This document shows positions 24,944 to 35,872 of a DNA stretch of 64,000 nt, piece by piece. The first letter of the stretch is position 1; each line of letters starts with the position of its first letter. Source of the DNA: Neurospora tetraspora (Eukaryota > Ascomycota > Sordariomycetes > Sordariales > Sordariaceae); the NCBI RefSeq assembly GCF_033439725.1, contig NW_026944387.1, positions 2,170,001 through 2,234,000 of the forward strand, written 5' to 3'. The notes below the pieces were generated by a model, which was given only the letters and a program-made list of their open reading frames with translations, searched no databases and was not told the origin of the DNA. The position numbers and the translations under genes were made by a program.

Positions 24944-27900
24944 CTAGTTAACGGTCATCATATGCAACCGTGGAGAATCAACAGATGACTTTCTCCTTAG
25001 GACCGAATTCGTACTATGGCTCTTGGGTAATCGCCTCTGTGGACTCTGTGGGCTTGCAGAGGGGTCCGTGAAGACTCGAGTGAAAGCCGGGCTGCCGTCA
25101 AGGTTATGGCGAGATTTCGGTGGCTCAACCCGGGGGGTACTGGTGGGAGTTTGTGTGAGCAATTCTGCCCGCCGGACCGTTTCCGCGAGAGAGTCCCGAA
25201 GCTGGCCCGCTCGCTTAACCAACTCGTGAAGGCTGTTTGTGTCGAAAAACAGCTTCGAACTTGAAGGCTTAACCGGGGCCACGTGCTTAACAGGGTCCGC
25301 CGTCGAACGTTGCTGTTGCATGGCTTCAATGACTGTCGCGATCATTGCCGATTTCCCGGTGGGACTTGTCGACCTCTCGGGGGTATGCGGTCGCGTCGCC
25401 TTTGCGCTTCCGTCCGTGAGCGGCCAACCGCCACCAAAGATGTCATCGTCAGGAGAGAAGACCGATCGTCGCCGTGCCACTTGTCGCTCACGTATCACCG
25501 TGGTTTTTCCCATGGGAGGCGGCATAGCCTCAAACGGATCGATTTGTTTGTCAAGGATCGAGCCGTCAAACCCTTCTTCCAGGTAACGCTCATCGATGCT
25601 TGAAATCTTCGACTCCGTTGACTGCGAGCTGGTGTCGGCGTTGTCTTCGTCCTCCTCATCCGGCGAAGCGAGCTCGATGATATTCTCAGCTTCTTCCCAC
25701 TTCGATGCTGCTGGGCCATTCAGGATGTCAAGCTCCTTTCCGTGACGGCATAGCCGCTTGAGGTCGTTCACCAACAAGGAAAGTTCGCGAATTTGTCCCG
25801 AATGTGCTTTGACAGAAGGCTGGCTCGCTTGGATGGAAGCAGGGACAACCATCGAGAAGCTCGTGGCAGAGTCCTTGCAACCGGTTGCACTCACTGGCAC
25901 CTCGTCAAAGTCAAAGTCGTCATCCCAGTCCTCACTGACCGTCTTGGAACTCAGCCCCCACGTGCCAAACTTGGGAGTAGGCTTGGAGCCTTCTGCAAGA
26001 TCAGGAACGACGACAGGTACACTTTGACTCCGTATATGGGCTGCGCTGGGCCCCTTCCGAATCACAGAGCGGCCTCCTCTCAAGTCCAGCACCTGCTTTC
26101 CGTGCACCGTCTTGGGGCGTAATGATTGGCCATCGTGATCGAACTTGTCAACCGATGGCGGTTCACACCAGTCAAAGATGTTACTCCGTGGTCGGTCGTC
26201 GAGTGCATCGTGGCCAAGGTCTGCATTGCTTTGCTCGCATAGGCCTGCCAGCGCCTGTCGTATCGCGGGACTGACGCTGCTCGAATTCGTCGTGGACGGC
26301 GGTGAAAGATGGTTGCTGAAGGCCTCATCATCGTCTCGCGCCCAGTCGTCATCGTCATCATCATCAAGTGACAAGCGACCAAAGTCGTGTTCGCCCAAAG
26401 AGAGAGTTGGCGTAGGGTCAAGCTCATAGCTGTTTTGGTCATTTCCATCGTGCGCGATCCTGGTCGCGTCCGACAGATACGCGGCGCGCAAGGTTGGCGG
26501 AAGACTTTCGTCCTCCTCCATAATCCTGGTAGCACCATCCCACGATTGCCCGAGGATTTCTTGGATGGACAACCTCTTGTTTTTGCTGTTACCAGCGGTG
26601 CCCGGTGGCGACTCGTCAAACATGGACTCTAGTGGCGTCTCAACCGTCCTCAGCCGACTGGAGGAGGCACCGGTGCGGAACGAATCATACATGCCGTCGC
26701 TTCGAAGGTCTGTGTCATCGTCATCGCCAGACAAACCATCCCGACCGTCGATCGATTCTGAGCCAACTAACGTAGACGCTTGTTCGCCAGAGCGGCCCGC
26801 GCCCTGTGTGGCCGACATGTAGTTGATTGGGCCTTGATATGGACTTGGAGAAGCTGATGAGGGGGTGGGGCTGGGTTGATCCAGTCGTGTAACGTCGACG
26901 TTGAGGCTTGGGATGCGGGACATGGGAACAAGCGGGGACGAAGGATTTCTTTTGTGAGAAATAACTAGACGAAGGCCCGGCCTCAAGCCTGTTTCAAACT
27001 GTTTTGGTGTTGTTTGAGTCGGTGGAGAAATTCCATCCCAAGCCGGTCTGGCCTCGGGCTGATCTGCGCGATTGGGTGCAGCAAGCATGAAATCGTCCAT
27101 CGGCCCCGGTCCTCCTGCATGCCTACCGCTCCCCTCGGCATCACTTGCAGTGCCTCGTCTCGGGCGTCGGGCGTTTGTACTCTTCAGGGCCCTTGTCTCG
27201 GTTGAATTGAGATTTCGGACCGACAGCGACCTCCTCAACTGCCTAGTTGGAGAAGCAAGTGGTGCACTGTCTAGGCCCTCCAAGCGTCCTCCTCGGGTTT
27301 CTGGTCGAGATTGCCGTGGTTTCATTTCAGGAGTTGGGCAGGCCGCTATGTAATCTGGCTTGGTTAGGTAGGGCCTGGGTGCATTATCTGTGTGTACTTG
27401 CACACGCTTGGAAGGCAGCAAGAGGTTGTCAAGGCTACTTTCGCTCAACCGCACACCACTTCTCCGGCCGGACGACCTGAGTATCCGTGCATGGAAGAAC
27501 GATGTCCATCGCCCGCGACCCTTGGCAACGCCAGCATCTGCCTGTGGGTTTGTCGTACGATCTTGAGGCTCCGGCTCTTCTTCTAGCGAGAACTTGGGGT
27601 CCACCGGTGTTGGACAGAAGGTGCCCTGAAGCTGCTGGAGTGTCATGGACCTTTGGTGGCTGGTGGCTGGTCGTCGCAACGTCGGTAGTTGTGGCCTCGA
27701 TCCTCGTTTTTGCTTCGCCTCTGAGTTTCCGCCTTGCCCAGTTGTTATCCTCTTGACTAGCTTGTTTGGTGTCGCTTGTTGCCCCGACGTAGTGGTGGTG
27801 TTGGACCTCAGCATGGGCGCTTCTGAGCCGTTGTTGGAGAAATTTATCGAAGGCGAGTCCGGACCCATGCTTGACCTTGGACTGATTCCATGCTGAGATA

Positions 27901-28602
27901 GAGGACGTATGGACAAGCGCTTCAACCACGACTCCCTAGACGAACTCGAATCCCGCACACTATTGCCTGTGGACCGCGGGCTATGGCTCCGTATGAATGA
28001 TTGACTTCGATTCCCTCTCGAAGGCGGTGGGGGTAAACTGCCAGGGCGCTGGACGCCGGTCGAATTGGTGGGATGTGACGTAAGGGGTCCCGGAACTACA
28101 TCGAAGGTTGGGTCGAAGGAGGCATACGGAAAGTATTCTGATTGCGGAGAGGTGAGAAGGGCGCCGCTGGTGCCGGGTCGAGGAGATGCCATGGGCATTC
28201 GGAATAGATCGCAGTCATGGGCCATCTTTCTCTTGGATATGGGCCGAGGGGGGTCGAGGTCGGGAGGTTGGCCAAATACTAGACCAGTAGCGGCGGCCGC
28301 AACAACGGTGCCGGTTCCCACAAGCTGCAAGCAAGCATTGAAGTTAGCATCGGGGGTCCTGCAACGAAAACCGGCTACGTGCAGGCGGGAAATGGCAGAA
28401 GGAAAGGACGCCGCGATAAGTCCAGAAGGGGGATCGTGTGTACGGGACCGTCCAGCGGGTTTGTTTGCGCAGTGGGGATGCCGAGATGTGCAGAAAAAGT
28501 AGGTAGTATCGGTGATAGTGATGGTGTTGGTAGTGATGGTGTTGGTGGTGGTGGTGTCGAGCTTGAACTCTTTTGTCGACTTACACTCGGCACGGCCTGC
28601 AT
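24944..28602 (-). CDS. Large, mostly disordered protein of unknown function (1,132 aa)
   Basis: Two exons are predicted. A six-codon first exon (28585-28602, MQAVPS) is followed by a 260-nt intron (GTAAGT donor; GCTAAC branch just before the TTGCAG acceptor) and one 3,381-nt exon (24944-28324). The continuous reading frame over 3.3 kb and its bias leave no doubt that it is coding. The N-terminal segment LVGTGTVVAAAATGLVFG is hydrophobic. Most of the chain is Ser/Pro/Arg-rich and likely disordered. Ordered islands include an acidic motif EDWDDDFDFDE near residue 804, a predicted helix IRELSLLVNDLKRLCRHGKE near 845-870, and a coiled-coil-like stretch near 1040-1065. An Asp run lies mid-protein. 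The C-terminus is basic and Ser-rich (RRKSSVDS). I do not recognise the family; the WDDDFDF helper motif suggests a scaffold or regulatory subunit, but that is a guess. Confidence 0.85.
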
Positions 28603-31600
28603 CTTGGCCGGACGGGGGGACAGCTATGTTGACGACTGACCGCCGGGAAAGGAAAAGGGAGCAAGGGAAAAGTCGTGGTTCGCAAAGGTCGTGGTTTGCA
28701 TCGTCAGGACATTACTGCTTTGGGCGGGTGTTGTTGGTGTGTAGTGCGGTAAGGAGACAACTGGCGGCGGAGGAATGTGGACAATACAGGTGCGTTCTTG
28801 CGGTCGAAGCCCCTTTCCCCTTTGGTCCCTTCACCGAGTTTGCACCTTGTGTCGATGAATCGCCGTCGCCCCGGGCAACCGCAGTCACAGTCGGAATCGC
28901 AATCGCAAGCGCAACAGGGTCGTAAATCGCAATGGTCGTCGTTGTGTATAATCAAGTGTCGTCGTCTGTAGTCGTGGGTTCCTCTTGACAGCCGCCTAAC
29001 TGCTGCAGGGTGGCAGGGTACCTCTAAGACGTTGTAAAAATGGCGGGCACCAAAGTCCACCGAGGTAAGGGATCGATAGGGTCCTTCAAAGGCCCGAACA
29101 CGCAAGACACGAACCGGTTCGGCTTGCAATTGCAATTGCAGTCGCAGTCGGCAGGCGACAATGATGAGACAATTGACGACAGAATTGCGCGTTTGGAATT
29201 TTCATCCAGTCCGTGGAAAGGTCTGCTCGCTCCCTGCTGAACGGAATGGATTCGCTGCTGGGTCGGCGGTCGGTGGCCTGCCCTGGGGCCCCTTTGGTTG
29301 GGGGACTTGGCCGCTTTTGGGTGGTGGAGGTGAACGAGACAACCTGAACCTGCAGCTGGGGGTACCTGTGAGGGACGAAGGGATCCGACTCGCAGTCTCT
29401 CCCTTTGCTGTATACTCCGGACACGGCTATGGCGGACACTGGGGTGGAAACAGAGACACCGCTGTTGTTGTTCGGTTCGATAGGCGAGGGGATCGCTGCC
29501 AAACAGATTCAAGCAAGTGTCGCCGCTTGCTCGCTTCAGAGATAGTCTACTGTAAGTAGTAATGAATGGACGTCAAGGCCAGAGATGCCCGCGGTAAGGT
29601 CGAAGGGTCGAAGTGAGAGAAAGTCCGTATAGTTGCCCGTGTAGCACGTTGTCGTAGGTAGGTACCTCTAGTATCTACCACACTGAGAAAGCAAAGGGAA
29701 AGAGAAAACAAAGTGTAAAGACAACCAAGACAAGACAATCACCAATGAGTGAAAGGAAGGGTTAGACCTCTGGAACGGGAGTACGGCAGCCACCTTGTGT
29801 GCGGTGGAAAGGAAGGAAGGGAGAAGATGTGTGGTGTGTGTGGTTCAGTTGCAAAGACATGCAATATCAACAAGGTCAATGGCAGGTCACCTCTCAGTGT
29901 GGCAGGAGAAAAGGTCTCGCACTTCCCGTCCTGAGCTTGTCCGCCCCGTGTCGCCCGTGTCGCCCGTCTCGGCTTGCAGGTGTGCGATGGCTGCCACTGG
30001 ATGGGCTTCCATCTTTTCTAGGGGCCCTGGACCGTGACGGCCGGCCGCCCACCGGGACCTGCCTTGGTGTGGGTCCTTGCTGGAGACAGAAGACTCAAGT
30101 TTGGTGCCGGGTCAGGGAAGCCGCTCGGATTGGCGCGATTTGCTCTACCCGGCTGTCAGCTTCCACTTGTCGCTAGCCTGCGCTCGTGCCAGCGGTACGG
30201 ACCCCGGGCGAACTCCAGGACTGGAGATGGAAGAAGGAAAATGGAGACAGCACCGATGAGAGCACGGCCACGCTTTTCAATTGACGCTATGGAAGTCGAA
30301 AGTGGAGCTCCTGACTTGGCCATGCCTTCTTCTTGTTCTTCCTTGGTTTCCATCGGCGGCGGGGCATCACTCGTTCCTTTTGCTTGTTTGAAATACCAAT
30401 CGACACAACCCTCCACAAACGCGAAACAAGAGCATGCAGATGCCAATTCATCTTCTCACAAATGCACGTCATGAATTCCACACGAGTACGAGCTTTGTGC
30501 CGTGTATCGTGGTATCCTCCTGCCATATGCTCCTGCCATATGTGATGAGTATTCCCCTTCACCCAAGCAAGGTACCGGGCCAAGTTCACTTGGCTTCAGT
30601 CCTCGTCCGACCAGAGCCAAACGAGACAATGTTTGAGAGATTATCTTTCCTTCGGCGTCTGACGGTCGGTTGACTGCGTCGTTTGGGGTTTTGCTTTTGC
30701 GATCGATCTACATACAATTATCTGACCGTGGATCGGTTGAAACATGTCATACCCCTTGCCGGCTTCTTAGACTCTCAACGTCCAACGTCTTTCGTTCAAA
30801 AAGCGGTGGGCTTTGAACCGTTCTTCGATACCATCGACCACGACGATAACGACTATGGCGTCCAAAAAGATGCATTGAGACTCGCATGCGAAATGTGCTT
30901 CGGAAGCCACAGCTCACACGCCATGCAACAGCCTCGGCCCCTGCTTCCCGGGAGGAGTTCTTAAATGCACCCCAAAAACCTGCCTTTCCATCATGGGCTG
31001 TGAAACAAGCATCTTCCTCTCTCTCCATTGCGGAGCTGGACCTTGCAGCAGGCCACGCCGGCCACGACCACCATGACCACTCGGCACATCCACTCGATAA
31101 GAGCTCGCCATGTATCTCATCCCACGATATGTTATCTCTCAAAAGACCAGCCAGTTTTTAGGCCTTTCAATGCCCTATGAACAGAGCTCTCCCATCAACT
31201 GGCCGTCTGGCCATCACCAGGCACCACTGGTCACCTGCCCACGCCTTGATACATGTCACCACCTGGTTCGCCCTTCTCTCGAAACATTTCCTGCTCGATT
31301 TCATATGTTCCTCTTCATGACGTATCTGCCTCTTTTCCCCTTTCACCACATACGCCGGAAGAGGTTAGCTACTTTGATACAGAGCTGCTCTTCCCGGGAA
31401 GGGAGGCAGAGGATATTGACATGTCGAGTTCTCAAGTCTCCGTGCCGCAGCCCTTTCCCCGGAGATGCGTGGGGGAGGTTCCTTGCATTGTTGATCTATT
31501 TTTCTTCAATATGCATGCGGAAATCAACAGCACGCTTTCCCGTTGAATACCCCTCGGTAGCTACACCAGTAGTGCTAGCCAGCTCGACGTTTTACCAGCC

Positions 31601-33892
31601 ATATCAGTCCCAATGGCGGCTGAGGACAAGGATCGGAAAGAAAAGAGAGTAGAGGAAAGGATGTGATTTGGGTTATATCTCGCTCACCACTTACCGGCTT
31701 GCTAAGGCACGTAAGCTATCCCTATATCATAGCGGATTATTTGTTCATGAACCGTGTCAGCGGCCGGCCGGCCAGCCAGCAACTCTCCTCAGGCTACACC
31801 TCAGCAACCGACTATCCATGCCTGTCTATAACGAAACTGTAAATACCCGACTATGATCAGAAATCCTCCAGTTGCGGGTCGAGTTTGGGTGCAACTAATT
31901 CTGATACTAGCTCATTTCTCGCTACCTATCTTTTTTGTCGTTGTCGTCCTCATTGTCAAAACGCATCAAATACGTACTGCCGAAACATCATGAACAAATC
32001 TGGTAAAATGTGGCTTTCCCACACAACCTGAGCGATGGACAATACTTATCGATCCCTTGGAAGACAGTTGTCCACGTCAAACACCCTTTTTCATTTTAAA
32101 TTGAAACTCTCAAGACTTGGCGGCAGCAAGGCTGAAAAAGCATGGTTGCAAACCTATAAAAAGAAGTACAGAGCGAGTGGGTGACAGGGGTTGTGATGGA
32201 TGGTGACTGGTGGGACGTTCGGCGACGATTCGTTCATGGTTCGGGATCCTTCACCTCTTCGGGTAGGTTGTTGAAGTCAAAACCTCCCCGCAAGACTTCG
32301 ATGATCATCTCTTTCTCTTCACGCGGAACCGGTGAGGAAAAAGTGGTTGATCGTTACCAATAAGCAAGTGTACCTCTACTGAACGAAAAGCCACTCAGTT
32401 TTTCCCTTCCCCGCGGCAGCGGATAAAAGGTTATTAGACGCCCGTTGAAGGCGCAAGTATCCGTACAAACCCGTACGGACATATTGGTTTTGGTCTCGCC
32501 ATGACGATAACTCTACTTGCCCCCACCTCCCTCTCATCACATTACACAAAGAGCCCGTCAAACACATCTTGAGGCTCTTAACAGATATTATATTGCAAAT
32601 AGGCCTGGATCAGAACATGCTTACCACATTGACGGCGAGACGGCGACCTACACTAATTCCACATCGCACAGCATATTCATCAGACTTCCCAAGACCCTAA
32701 CACGAGCGCCATCTCCAGGCACTGCTGAGACCGTTTCAACTGATCTCTTTAATCATTCATCTTTGAAGGGATACACAAGAACATCATCATTGAACGTATC
32801 TTACGGCGGCAGCGGCGATAGCGCGTAGGTTGTGTATGGGTAATGTAGATCATCGCCCTTACGCAACATGAAGAGGCTTCAAGCAACTGCTGTGTTGTGG
32901 AACACAGCATTGCGTGCAGTTCAGCAGATGTGTTGATCGCCACTGTTCATTATCCTTTGCTCAAGCTTCAGCAATGACAAACCTCTTGGTTCACTTCAAC
33001 AGCACGGTGCTTCATTCACATTGCCGCCTTTCTCCAGTAAAACCATCGGATATCAAGGCGCCTAGTCACCAAAGGTGGGCTCGCTCACTTTACTGCGCCA
33101 TCGTTTCCTTCCCTTCTCTTCATGACTTTCACATCCCGCCAGCCATGGTGTCAGCCACAGTCTCGTAACCAGCGAGACACCGGGGAGAGACAGACACAGA
33201 ACGATCCCTTGAGTATTTTTCTCCATAAGATTTCAGTTGCGCCGCCTCTACCGTAATCGTGGGCCGTTCCGTTGTCCGAGACACAAGAAAGTTGGAACAG
33301 ACAGAGATTAGAAACATACATACATCTGATTCTGATTCTGGTCCGAAACGTACAGACGGCACGGCGCCTGTGACGGGCAGATATAGATAGGTAGGTGGGT
33401 AGGTAGGTAGCCTCTGAAGGATTTCCTGCTAGGACGTTCTCGAAGCCCAGCGGGTGCTCTCTCAAGAGAAAAAGAAAATGATAAGTCAATGAAACCAGAA
33501 GCTTATGAAGTTGAACCACAGCACAGGCGTCCAAGCAGAAAGATTTAACCGTTGTAAGACATAAAAAAAACAGCACTACTCAATAGCTGCCAGGATATGC
33601 AGTGGGGATTCGGACGCCCGCGGTGACTATCACACATTGTAACCGCATTTGTACGCGCGGGCTTGTGAGCTTGTTTTGGCGCTCGGCAAGGGATCTCGCT
33701 CGCTCGCTTCGCTACAAATTATCACCGTAACGGGACAGGGCAGGTAAGGTAGGTAGGGATTAGCTCGGCGGCAGCAGCAGCAGTTTGTTGACAAGGAAGC
33801 CAGCCATGTGCAAGGGAAGAAAGAAAGAAATGGAGAGTACTGACACTGAGAAGGAAAGAACGCCGTTAACCTTGTGGCTTGCGTTTCGCTTC

Positions 33893-33893
<1 letters not shown>
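28603..33893. other. Gene-poor region upstream of the 1,132-aa gene
   Basis: The left part must hold the minus-strand promoter and leader. The rest contains only short frames without domain or splice support, including a 180-codon plus-strand frame at 31110-31652 that looks non-coding in composition. GGTA/TACC-type short repeats occur at 29653-29668 and 33388-33413. Confidence 0.45.

Positions 33894-33930
<37 letters not shown>
33894..33930 (+). repeat. Poly-T tract (37 bases)
   Basis: Thirty-seven uninterrupted T. Such a tract could be the tail of a minus-strand retroposed sequence or simple slippage; no element or target duplication is visible next to it. The length as assembled may be unreliable. 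Confidence 0.9.
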
Positions 33931-33931
<1 letters not shown>

Positions 33932-35433
33932 GAGTCTGAAGCTGGAAGGAAGGCTCATCGTCCAACCGAGGAAAGGTAGCTGGTAGCTGGTAGGCTGAAT
34001 CAGACGATGAGTGATGCTCACTCGCCGTCGGTAATTTGTCTTACAAAATCTTCCTGCCGCCGCGAACCAGTGACCTGGGTCTTGCGTAGTAGTGTCCAGG
34101 TGAAGGTAGACAGACAGACAGCCGGAGACAAAGGAAAAAAAAAGAGAGAACAATGGCCCATCAGTCAAGAAGGAAATGCCCACCGCGCGGGCAAACACGC
34201 CATCGAATCTCCGTCCGCTTGGACATCTGATTTGCTGGGTTAACCAAATCCAATAAACCGCCCAGCAAAATCCCCTGCTTTTGATGGCGGCGAAGGACAG
34301 CATATGGGCGACAACAAAGCGGCTTCGGGCATGTGTGTGCTTTTTTTCATGTTTGTCTTCGGGGGGTAGGTAGATTCGTACTCGTCGGCAGCAGGGCTCT
34401 TTGCTCCAATTGCTCCTTCGTGCTCCTTCTTTTCCTGTGATAATGGCGCTCCACTTCTGTGAGCAGCGGTTAATTTCTGAACTGGCTTCTTGGATTTCCC
34501 CTGTGTTCATAAGATTGTTAGGTATGTATGGCCAACAGCATACTGGTATGTCTTCTTCGTTGCGAATGTCTCCGACAACTGGCACATGCCGCGGCAAGCT
34601 GAACTTTGATGTTTGATGGCACTCGATCCCGACGGGCTTGTGCCGGCAAGGTGGGCTCTTCAGGTCTGGGGTGTCGGCCATGGCTTCGGACATGGCCAAC
34701 GGTACCAGCTTATTACAATAGTAAGAAGAAATCACCATGATACATACCTACACTGGCAGAAACCTCCCACCAGTAGACCCCAAGGCTGCTCACACATCAA
34801 GCCTGGACAGTGACCTAATTACAATTTCCTAGAACATCAACACCGTCAAGATCAAGGAGATGACCTCAAAATAGCCCAAGAGATCATTCGTATCGGTGAC
34901 GACGACGACCTACGGGATGTTCTAGGATCCCTCTGATGATGAGCTGATTAGACGGCATGTTTGCAAAGAACTTAGTAAGGTTCATGCGTCTCCGACTCTT
35001 GTTGGTTCCTAGTGAACATTGGTTGGATGCACCATTATCAGCCGTCTGAACCGAACTCGTAAAGTGTCTAATGGCGTGCCGTCATTGGCGAAACTTGCGA
35101 GGCGGCCCAGGGCTGAGGCCTGGTGGTTTCCAGAGAAGTGGATGAAACTCCAGGACAGCCAGGGGAAAGCGAGCGATCGAGGCCATCAGGACCTCTCTGC
35201 CAGCAAGCTTCTATGTCATCGTGCCATTCCTTTTGGAGGTCTGTTGCCCGTTCTATTGTTGCGGAGAGCCGGAGGAAAACACGATGCGTGTTCTAGAAGG
35301 CGGGAAGAACATCGATTCTATGCAAGAGACCTTGTGCCGGTGATGATGATGTCGGGAAGAATTCGATGCCACTGTGGTGAACTCGTGATGTTGCTCCTTT
35401 TGCGGGCGTTAGCGCAGCTGCACTAACAGTAAC
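33931..35433. other. Intergenic DNA upstream of the GCN20 gene
   Basis: No supported gene. A 135-codon plus-strand frame at 35019-35426 ends just before the hairpin element; its composition is not clearly coding and no family is recognised. Confidence 0.45.
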
Positions 35434-35608
35434 AGCTACCGCTTTTACCCAGTCGTAAGAGATTTACCAAAGGCGCTAGCTGCGAAGATGAGGGAATCCA
35501 ATTGGACTGATTCCTCATATGCAGCTAACCCCGCCGTGCATATGCTTCTATTTTCACCAAAACTGCCAGGTTCAGTAAATCTCTTACGACTGGGTAAAAG
35601 CGGTAGCT
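35434..35608. repeat. 175-bp hairpin element with perfect 34-bp inverted repeat ends
   Basis: The arms at 35434-35467 and 35575-35608 are perfect reverse complements over 34 bp. Nested inside is a second inverted repeat, 35478-35498 against 35509-35526 (AGCTGC, then ATGAGG, then AATC, with a small internal loop and a bulge), closing on a loop at about 35499-35508. The whole segment can fold as one long bulged stem on either strand. No direct repeat flanks it, so insertion as a MITE is not shown. It lies 265 bp upstream of the GCN20 start codon and may be in the transcript leader or the promoter. Confidence 0.85.
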
Positions 35609-35804
35609 TCCTTGGGTGCAAACAAACCAATCATAGCTTCCAGATTACCCCACCTTCGAGCGGTCAGTGGGCGGCAAATTCCGCCCCGCGCCCAGACGAC
35701 GAGGGCTCCCGGGAGGCGGACCGACGCCGTGAAAGTATCAAAAGTTGAACTCCACTTTGATATCGACTCCGACAGGCTACAGCTACGTTCAAGGTCAAGC
35801 AAAA

Positions 35805-35832
35805 GTGAAAACCAAACAGTGTTTGTTTTCAC
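35805..35832 (+). promoter_or_regulatory. Hairpin just upstream of the GCN20 start codon
   Basis: GTGAAAAC and AAAC (separated by one bulged C) pair with GTTT and GTTTTCAC around a three-base loop, giving a 12-bp stem. It ends 40 nt before the ATG at 35873. If transcribed it would sit in the 5' leader close to the start, where it could slow scanning ribosomes. No experiment supports this. Confidence 0.55.
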
Positions 35833-35872
35833 CGTATTTTGATCAGCCACCTGTCAGACGATCCTAGCCAAG

